A DNA stretch of 64,000 nucleotides from Chlorobium sp. (GTDB taxonomy: Bacteria > Bacteroidota > Chlorobiia > Chlorobiales > Chlorobiaceae), in NCBI GenBank assembly GCA_028277225.1, contig JANQHB010000040.1, forward strand, positions 1 to 64,000, read 5' to 3'. A program made the position numbers and the translations under genes. Numbering within the stretch: the first letter of the stretch is position 1; the number at the start of each line of letters is the position of its first letter. Under the pieces are notes generated by a model that had not been told where the DNA came from, made no database searches, and worked only from the letters and a program-made list of their open reading frames with translations. Of the stretch, positions 6,591 to 12,858 are shown one piece after another.

Positions 6591-7763
6591 ATCGAGGGAG
6601 GCTGCCGGAAAACGAAGTGATACAGGTCCTTTTGGAGAATCCGATCCGAGAATGCCGTTTTCGAGCAATGATGATAACAATGTTCTTGCTGTCCGTTCCT
6701 TTAACCCGGTGGCGCGGCATGCGTCACCGCGAGAAAGTTCACCTTTGAGCAAAACCATTTCAAGGATCATAAACGCTTCCGGTTTCCATTCCTGATCCGA
6801 GCAATAACGCGATAATCGTAAAGCAAGGTTGTCAAGGTCGAAAAGATCCTGCATGAAAGTGACCTGATCGATACAGATGTCGAGGAACCAGCCGATAAAT
6901 GTGTTCAGGGCTTTCAGGGACAGGTTCCCCCTGCCGTCAAGGTCTCCCTGACGAGGCATATCAGCCATATCCATCATACTCATATAGTCCTTGGGACTGT
7001 TAAGACCACGGGCAAGTCCTCTTGATACAGACCAGAGACCATGAGCTCCTATTCCTGCTTTCAAAGCCATGGCATGGCTCATCAGACGGCTTACACGGCC
7101 ATTTCCGTCAGGAAAAGGGTGGATGTAGTTAAGGCGGTGATGCGCCGAGGCCATGGCGGCAAGCTGTATGCCTCTGCCTATGGCGCTGAAATTGAATCTC
7201 GATTCGAAATGGCTCATGAATGAGGCAACCGATGTGCTGGATGGAGGGAGATGTCTACCTACAGCTACATCATGAAGAGGCAAGTGTCTGAATTCTCCGG
7301 GCAGGAACCGTACTTTCGTGTTGTTTTGTTCAAGAACAAGCATTTCTTCCGGCAGGTCGCGATAAAACTTCCGGTGAAGCCATACTATAAACTTGACCGA
7401 TGAAGGTTCTGGGAGTTTATCGGAGGCGTGTAGAACATCGATTTCTTTCTGAAGGCGAATGTGGGCAACCGCTTCAAGCTGAAGGTTCCTTTTTTTCGTA
7501 TCATCTGTATCGTATTTGCTCTGCAATGCTTGCTCGATATCGTGAGGCCTTGTATTATGCCCCTCTATCAGGTTTGAATAGTAGCAGTTCATGACCCTCA
7601 CCAGATCAGCAAGATTAGCCGCGGTTTTGGGATGGAGTCGTCCTCCAAGATGTGCAGCTGCATCTGAGAGTGTTGCCACGCGATCGACAATTTCATGGTG
7701 AAGGGTATCGGGAATACATGGCTCGATTCTTTGAGGCGCTTCAAGTATCATATTGCCGATCAT
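6552..7763 (-). CDS. Fic-domain protein, predicted AMPylase with N-terminal autoinhibitory helix
   Basis: A 403-residue Fic/DOC protein. The catalytic motif HPFPDGNGR is complete at residues 215-223 (His215 as general base), so AMP transfer to a hydroxyl side chain is the likely reaction. An inhibitory (S/T)xxxE(G/N) motif is present upstream (S63-N-L-I-E67-G68). This makes it a class II Fic protein that is switched off by its own N-terminus. After the Fic core there is a C-terminal winged-helix-like segment (~340-395: LKGELSRGDACRATGLKERTARTLLSSLLENG), common in large bacterial Fic proteins and possibly DNA-binding. The gene lies between two vapC remnants. The protein target is unknown. Confidence 0.9.
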   Translation of the reverse strand: MIGNMILEAPQRIEPCIPDTLHHEIVDRVATLSDAAAHLGGRLHPKTAANLADLVRVMNCYYSNLIEGHNTRPHDIEQALQSKYDTDDTKKRNLQLEAVAHIRLQKEIDVLHASDKLPEPSSVKFIVWLHRKFYRDLPEEMLVLEQNNTKVRFLPGEFRHLPLHDVAVGRHLPPSSTSVASFMSHFESRFNFSAIGRGIQLAAMASAHHRLNYIHPFPDGNGRVSRLMSHAMALKAGIGAHGLWSVSRGLARGLNSPKDYMSMMDMADMPRQGDLDGRGNLSLKALNTFIGWFLDICIDQVTFMQDLFDLDNLALRLSRYCSDQEWKPEAFMILEMVLLKGELSRGDACRATGLKERTARTLLSSLLENGILGSDSPKGPVSLRFPAASLDRLFPNLFPAHSL

Positions 7764-7790
7764 TATTAATTATTAGTACATGAAATATAA

Positions 7791-7892
7791 TGGATTACGT
7801 TGATATATGGTGTTAATCGTGCCGATTTTTTTGCCGATCTCAATGCTGATGCGCAGGGCCAGGGAGCGTTGTTTGAACAAGGGATGAAGTAG
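7791..7892 (+). pseudogene. Possible 3' remnant of an unknown gene, ending in TAGGGGAC
   Basis: A 33-codon plus-strand frame ends RADFFADLNADAQGQGALFE, then QGMK and TAG at 7890-7892. It has a gene-like composition but no start or recognisable domain. Its stop overlaps the GGGGAC motif (7892-7897), the same arrangement as at 9400-9407. The rest of 7764-8200 holds only repeat tails and no gene that I can support. Confidence 0.25.
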
Positions 7893-7941
7893 GGGACATC
7901 CGTAATCTCAATAAGTCGCTATTAGTTTATTTCTATTTCAT

Positions 7942-8014
7942 TTACTCTTTCAGTGCCTTGATGGCGATGATTTGTAAAATTTCGTCTGATCAAATTTTGA
8001 GGTAGTTGGTGCTC
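7942..8014 (-). pseudogene. Decayed vapC 3'-end remnant
   Basis: Minus-strand codons read STNYLKI, stop, SDEILQIIAIKALKE, stop. They align with TNDLKIHSDEILEIISVKALRE of the intact VapC. The in-frame stop and substitutions show an older copy than the one at 6361-6444. It lies upstream of fic and just after an AGGGGACATCCGTAA sequence (7891-7905). Confidence 0.7.
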
Positions 8015-8200
8015 ATGTGAGTTCAAGTGCTTACTAATAAAGGAAATAGCATCTGGCAAGAGCATATAGATGGATGGTGTCCCGGATAATTTGAACTAAT
8101 TAAAAATAAGGGCGGTTTTCACTTTCTCTTACGCAGGAAACCGTGCTCCGGCAGGTTGTCGGCGGCAGGAAATCCGAAAAAATCTCAAAATACATCTGTA

Positions 8201-8920
8201 ATGAAAAGCTGGTTGAAAGATAAAGAGAGCTTCAAGGTTGTCGATGTCCGCGAATTGACGGGGAATTTTCTTCCCTCGATTCTGAAAAGGGCGCAAAGCC
8301 TCGACGTCGATAACGGTATATGCATCGTCCAAAGCTTCGAGCCCATTCCCTTGTATTCGGTAATGGAGGGCCTGGGTTACGAATATGAAACAGAAAAAAA
8401 GAGCGACACCGAATATCGTGTCTACTTCTTCCGGGTCACGAAACCGGAGCAGGAATCCGATCTGCCCGGCGGCGCGGACATGCCGTTCAAGCCTACCGCA
8501 ATAGTCAATTTCAATACCATAGATCCGAAACTGGCCCACAATGTGGTCACATTCTGGGATTATATCTGGGGAAATGAAACACCCGCCATCGACATGAAAA
8601 CAAAACTGCTGCTCTCGCTGGCGAACGGCGTGGGGGCCAGCAGAATGAGACAGGCGACACGGGAGTTTGTAAAAGCGTATTCGTCGGGGGTCACGACCGC
8701 CGAGTTCGACGAGCTGTTCTCGATGTTCGCCTGGAATCAGGGCATTGGATACTTCGCGTCTGAAATAGGTCCTTCGGCTCTGTTCGGAGCATACCGTCTT
8801 GTAAAAGAGCTCGAACGCAAGGAGATCGGCAGGGGCGAAATCGTCAAGAAACTGCTGGAAAAGTTCGGGGAAAAGAATCCGGAAGTCAACACCTTTTTCC
8901 AGGACAGCAAGGAAGAGTAG
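8201..8920 (+). CDS. DUF2249 domain protein with C-terminal AhpD/CMD-like helical domain
   Basis: The N-terminal half (ESFKVVDVRELTGNFLPSIL, then GICIVQSFEPIPLYSVMEGLGYEYE) is a DUF2249 domain, related in fold to the TusA sulfur-carrier family but with no obvious catalytic Cys. The C-terminal ~120 residues (from NFNTIDPKLAHNVVTFWDYI) look like the all-helical carboxymuconolactone decarboxylase/AhpD fold, again without a CxxC pair. I chose ATG 8201 because the frame is open far upstream without a ribosome-binding site and family members start at about this point; a TTG at 8156 is possible. The function is unknown. A role in sulfur or redox metabolism is a guess. Confidence 0.75.
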   Translation: MKSWLKDKESFKVVDVRELTGNFLPSILKRAQSLDVDNGICIVQSFEPIPLYSVMEGLGYEYETEKKSDTEYRVYFFRVTKPEQESDLPGGADMPFKPTAIVNFNTIDPKLAHNVVTFWDYIWGNETPAIDMKTKLLLSLANGVGASRMRQATREFVKAYSSGVTTAEFDELFSMFAWNQGIGYFASEIGPSALFGAYRLVKELERKEIGRGEIVKKLLEKFGEKNPEVNTFFQDSKEE

Positions 8921-9141
8921 GGGTTATCGGTATGTGACATACTGATGAACGTTTGTCAAGCACCCTTTATCCGGATTCCGATTCAGCGAAAGCCTGGCAG
9001 CACAACTGCCAGACAGGTCCATGCTGAGCCGAATGACCGGGAGCATGTCCCGATGATATTCGGGGATTTTATTGTACATTATTTTTAATTAATCTAATTA
9101 AATGCATCGCTCATACGAGAACCCTTATTTCAGGAGGGACT

Positions 9142-9402
9142 ATGGCAGACAAAAAGAGACCAGGTGGCTGGTTTTCACGATTCAGGAAAGACAAACCGGC
9201 TGAGGGCTCCTCGTCAGATACCGGTTCCGGGCAACAGGCCGCGGCATCTCCCAAGTCGGCTCCTTCGGTAAAACCGGCTCCCGCTGCTCAAACAGTGACT
9301 CCTGCAGCGAAATCAGCTCCTGCGCCAAAAAAAACCTCTTCGAAAAAGAAGGCGGCAAGCCTGATAACTCCCGTAAGGATGAAGCCTATCGATACAGATT
9401 AG
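9142..9402 (+). CDS. Small basic, Ala/Pro/Lys-rich protein of unknown function
   Basis: An 86-residue protein. A basic N-terminus (ADKKRPGGWFSRFRKDKP) is followed by a low-complexity Ala/Pro/Ser stretch with repeated PKSAP/KPAPAA/AKSAPAPKK units, and it ends LITPVRMKPIDTD. It is likely disordered and possibly DNA- or membrane-associated. A strong Shine-Dalgarno (AGGAGGGAC) lies 6 bases before the ATG, which supports real translation. Its stop codon TAG (9400-9402) overlaps a GGGGAC repeat. No domain was recognised. Confidence 0.65.
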   Translation: MADKKRPGGWFSRFRKDKPAEGSSSDTGSGQQAAASPKSAPSVKPAPAAQTVTPAAKSAPAPKKTSSKKKAASLITPVRMKPIDTD

Positions 9403-9667
9403 GGGACATTCATCCGTATCCCCAGTACCTTGTTACGCTTTGAGGACATCTGTCTGAAGGGTGACAACTCGAGCGCTGAATTGTATCAGGGTCAGGGGAT
9501 TGTTTCCGATTCTATAAAACCGAAAGGCCGTATCAGTCTTTCGGGTATCAGACCCCGAATACTGTCTGTGATTCAGGTGCGGGTGGGGGAGCAGGACTTT
9601 TTTTATAACGAATTGCTCAAATCAGGTATTAATTAATTCTAAACCAATGTAAACAAAGGGAAAAAAC

Positions 9668-10684
9668 ATGATTCAGGAAAAAGGAAAAATAGTAGATATT
9701 GCAATTATTGGAGCTGGACCCGGTGGTATGGCGGCAGCTATTGAGGCTAAATTAGCGGGAATAGAGAATATAATTGTTATTGATAAAGCGCCTCACCATA
9801 ATGATATGATTCATAAATTTTATAAAAAAGGAAAAAGAGTAGATAAAAACTGGATGGGAACTACATTTGATTTTACGGGTAATGTGACTTTTCAGGAGTG
9901 CACAAAGGAAGAATATTTAAAACAAATGGATGATAAACTTGCTTTCGCCGGCGTGCTTGATAAAGTTGAATATAACCACGAGATCAAAAGAGTGATTAAA
10001 GGTGAAGACGGGCTCTTTTCTATGGTGTTTGGTACTGATGGCGTTGCAGAAGCAACTGAAACTATGAAAGCAAGAAATGTAATTCTTTCTGTTGGCAGAA
10101 TGGGTAAGCCTAACAGACCTAACTATATATTTCCAAATGAATTGAAAGATGTTCTGGATTTTAATATTTCTAAAGTTAAAAATGAAGAGCACGTCATGGT
10201 TGTTGGCGGGGGCGATACAGCCGGTGAATACGCATATGGTATAGTGGAGCTTGAAGAACTGGAGGATTGTGTGGTGACACTTAACTACAGAAAACCTGAA
10301 ATCACCAGAATGAATCGTATTAATACAGAGATCTGCACCAGATATCTTGATAATGGAAAAATCATCAATAAAATGGGTGTGGATATTGATAGTCTGGAAG
10401 TGGGTGAAAACAGAATGATAAGAGTAAATTATACAGATGGTACATGTGGAGAGTATGATAGAGCTGTTTATGCACTTGGAGGTACAACACCTAAAGATAT
10501 TCTTGTAAACTCGGGTGTGAAAACAGGTGAGTGGGATGTTCCTGAACATAATAAACAGACATTTGAAACAAATGTTAAAGGCCTTTATACGATAGGTGAT
10601 ATGATAACTGACCAGGGTAGCATTGCTCTCGCATTCAATCACGCAAGCTATGCAGTAAAAGATATTGCTGCTAAATTAAAATAA
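9668..10684 (+). CDS. FAD/NAD(P)-binding oxidoreductase, thioredoxin-reductase/ferredoxin-NADP-reductase-like; AT-rich, probably acquired
   Basis: A 338-residue two-dinucleotide-fold flavoprotein. An N-terminal FAD motif (IIGAGPGGMAAAIEA, ~14-28), a second NAD(P) motif (MVVGGGDTAGEYAYG, ~178-192) and a C-terminal FAD-binding GLYTIGDMITDQGSIALAFN are present. There is no CxxC, so it is not a classical thioredoxin reductase. It resembles the YpdA/FNR-like single-subunit reductases. Composition is markedly AT-rich: 10081-10140 is 21 G+C of 60, against 33 of 60 at 11161-11220. Codon use (many AAA, ATT, GAT) differs from all neighbours, which suggests transfer from a low-GC donor. AAAGGG precedes the ATG. 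The electron partner is unknown. Confidence 0.82.
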   Translation: MIQEKGKIVDIAIIGAGPGGMAAAIEAKLAGIENIIVIDKAPHHNDMIHKFYKKGKRVDKNWMGTTFDFTGNVTFQECTKEEYLKQMDDKLAFAGVLDKVEYNHEIKRVIKGEDGLFSMVFGTDGVAEATETMKARNVILSVGRMGKPNRPNYIFPNELKDVLDFNISKVKNEEHVMVVGGGDTAGEYAYGIVELEELEDCVVTLNYRKPEITRMNRINTEICTRYLDNGKIINKMGVDIDSLEVGENRMIRVNYTDGTCGEYDRAVYALGGTTPKDILVNSGVKTGEWDVPEHNKQTFETNVKGLYTIGDMITDQGSIALAFNHASYAVKDIAAKLK

Positions 10685-10758
10685 GACCAGGGGACGTTTG
10701 TAAATACTACAACGAACAGTTCGCTTTACCTCATGATCGCGCCCCGGTTTCTGAATGT

Positions 10759-10923
10759 CCTCTAAATTGAAGCTGGGGCCGATCCGTTTTTATAACTTAT
10801 CGGTTCTACTCTTTCTGCGACAGGGTTCTGATGCTCAGAAATATGAGTGTTATGGGATTGGTTGATCCTAAATTTTATGAGCTTACTTTTATTGAGCATT
10901 TGTTGGAACGCGCAGTTTAGGTT
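10759..10923. repeat. Degenerate copy of the TTTAGGT-ended intergenic element
   Basis: The right end (about 10883-10923: TTACTTTTATTGAGCATTTG, then a short run to CGCAGTTTAGGT) matches the right end at 38656-38695 (TTACTCTTATTGAGCGTATG ... CTCAGTTTAGGT). The left boundary, near TCCTCTAAATTGAAGC, is uncertain. The rest of the 10685-11097 gap holds a GGGGAC motif (10690-10695) and no supported gene. Confidence 0.5.
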
Positions 10924-11097
10924 TATGTCGTTGCGAATGTCCCATACTGCCGGAAAAACGGATATTCAGAACGGTTAAAGGTTTGCACCAGTTACAATTG
11001 TTTTGAGGCGCGGCGATTCCGGCGGTCCTCTGGTCGTTCAGGGCAGTGCGGCATGCCAGGTTCCTCTATCCTTAAAAGGTTTACAGCGAGCTGATAT

Positions 11098-12741
11098 ATG
11101 AAAGCATCCGATCTGTTTCTTCAATGTCTCGAACGAGAGGGGGTGAAGGAAATCTACGGCGTGCCGGGTGAAGAGAATGCCGACTTCATGATGTCCCTGC
11201 TCGACTCTCCCATCGAGTTTGTGATTTGCCGCCATGAGCAGGCGGCTGCCTTTATGGCTGATGTCGCCGGGAGGCTGACGGGCAGGCCGGGCGTTTGCCT
11301 TTCCACGCTCGGGCCTGGTGCGACAAACATGGCGACCGGTGTCGCCAACGCAAACATGGACAACAGTCCTCTTGTCGCCATTATTGCACAGGCCGGAACG
11401 AACAGGCTGCATAAAGAGTCCCACCAGAATATGGATGCGGTAAATCTCTACAAGCCGATAGCAAAATGGACCCAGTCTGTTTTTCAGGCGGACAATATTC
11501 CGGAGGTTGTCCATAAGGCCTTCAAACGGGCCACGACCGAAAAACCCGGTGCATGCGTGGTAGAGCTTCCCGAGGATATCGCGCGGGAAGAGACCCTGGT
11601 CGAACCCTTTGTAACCGGTCGGAATGCCCGCCGCCCCGCTCCCGACGAGAAAGCTGTCGGAAGTGCGGTCGAACTTCTCGGCAGAGCCCGGAAACCGATC
11701 ATTCTGGCGGGTAACGGTTGTGTGCGCACAAGAGCGTCGAAACAGCTCAACCGGTTTGTCGACAGATCGGGAATCCATGCGGCGAACACGTTCATGGGAA
11801 AAGGGGCTCTGTCGGCAAGGCACGACCGCTGCCTCTTTGCCGCCGGACTGGGGCTCAAGGATCATGTCTCCTATGCATTTTCGAAAGCGGATCTGGTTGT
11901 CTGCATCGGATATGATATGGTCGAATGGCATCCGCATATCTGGAATATCGGCCTGGACAAGAAGATCATCCATATTGACTTCGAGCCGGCTGAAGTGGAC
12001 CAGAATTACCGGACCGACGTTGAAATAATAGGGGATATTGCAGCAAGTCTGTGGGCTCTTACCGAGAGCCTCGGGGAAAGCCACTCCTGGGACGTGCAGG
12101 AGTTCAGGGATGAGAGAGAGCATATGCTCGGGGAAATGCAGGAGTTCGGTGATGACGAGGGTTTTCCCCTCAAGCCTCAGAAGATCCTCAGCGACCTCAG
12201 ATCCGTTATGGGGGACGAAGATATCCTCGTAAGCGACGTCGGGGCGCATAAAATGTGGGTTGCAAGGCACTATCCGGTCTACCATCCCGGTTCTTGCATA
12301 ATCTCCAACGGCTTCTGTTCCATGGGCATTGCTTTGCCTGGAGCCTTGTCGGCAAAAAAACTCTACCCGCAGAAGAAGATTGTCGGTCTTTGCGGTGATG
12401 GAGGATTTTTAATGAACGTGCAGGAGCTTGCCACGGCGGTCCAGTATGATATTCCGGCAACGATTCTCGTCTGGGAGGACGGGGGATACGGTCTGATAAA
12501 GTGGAAGCAGATGAACAGGTATGGCAGGTATTCGCATACCGATTTCAAAAACCCAGATCTGGACGGACTGGCTGCATCATTCGGCTGCCAATCGATCAGG
12601 ATTACCGAGGCGGCTGAACTGATTCCGGCATTGCAGGCAGGTTTTTCCGAAAAAAAGAAGCCCACGGTTATCGTGATTCCGGTCGATTACAGTGAAAACA
12701 TGAAGCTGACCGAGAAACTGGGCAGAATCATCAGCCACTGA
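11098..12741 (+). CDS. Thiamine-diphosphate enzyme, acetolactate synthase large-subunit family
   Basis: A 547-residue ThDP enzyme of the IlvB/AlsS family. The N-terminal PYR domain carries the catalytic glutamate (CRHEQAAAF, E47) and the family run LSTLGPGATNMATGVANANM. A central nucleotide-fold domain (~190-330) follows. The C-terminal PP domain has GDGGFLMNVQELATA and an Asp/Gly-rich metal-binding stretch (~432-462). Acetolactate synthase (2 pyruvate to acetolactate + CO2) is the likely reaction. No small regulatory subunit gene is adjacent, which fits a catabolic AlsS-like or otherwise specialised paralogue better than the biosynthetic IlvBN enzyme. Substrate specificity cannot be fixed from sequence. 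Confidence 0.82.
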   Translation: MKASDLFLQCLEREGVKEIYGVPGEENADFMMSLLDSPIEFVICRHEQAAAFMADVAGRLTGRPGVCLSTLGPGATNMATGVANANMDNSPLVAIIAQAGTNRLHKESHQNMDAVNLYKPIAKWTQSVFQADNIPEVVHKAFKRATTEKPGACVVELPEDIAREETLVEPFVTGRNARRPAPDEKAVGSAVELLGRARKPIILAGNGCVRTRASKQLNRFVDRSGIHAANTFMGKGALSARHDRCLFAAGLGLKDHVSYAFSKADLVVCIGYDMVEWHPHIWNIGLDKKIIHIDFEPAEVDQNYRTDVEIIGDIAASLWALTESLGESHSWDVQEFRDEREHMLGEMQEFGDDEGFPLKPQKILSDLRSVMGDEDILVSDVGAHKMWVARHYPVYHPGSCIISNGFCSMGIALPGALSAKKLYPQKKIVGLCGDGGFLMNVQELATAVQYDIPATILVWEDGGYGLIKWKQMNRYGRYSHTDFKNPDLDGLAASFGCQSIRITEAAELIPALQAGFSEKKKPTVIVIPVDYSENMKLTEKLGRIISH

Positions 12742-12813
12742 GGATTTCTCCAGGGAAACGATCGCTTTTTCCCCTTGACGGTACCGGCGGATTTATGCCG
12801 GCATGGCAGACCA

Positions 12814-12858
12814 GGGGACGGAGTTTGTCAGGTTTAAAAGTCCAAGCGTTATTTCCCT
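12814..12858. repeat. Repeat: GGGGAC ... GTTTGTCAGGTTTAAAAGTC element at the pepN 3' end
   Basis: GGGGAC (12814-12819) followed by GTTTGTCAGGTTTAAAAGTC is the third copy of the element at 145-190 and 1987-2043. It abuts the pepN stop. It is the last member of this repeat group that I found, so it marks the right edge of the accessory region. Confidence 0.6.

Noticed and set aside
9430..9636. Plus-strand frame of 68 codons from a TTG between the small basic protein gene and the flavoprotein gene
   Set aside because: It starts in a GGGGAC repeat, has no ribosome-binding site and no recognisable domain. It may be a gene remnant.
9917..10642. 241-codon minus-strand frame opposite the AT-rich flavoprotein
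   Set aside because: It is a shadow frame with a Cys/Ile/His-rich composition unlike any gene in the window.
11038..12285. 415-codon minus-strand frame opposite the acetolactate synthase homologue
   Set aside because: It is a reverse-strand shadow of a well-supported ThDP enzyme gene and has no family features.
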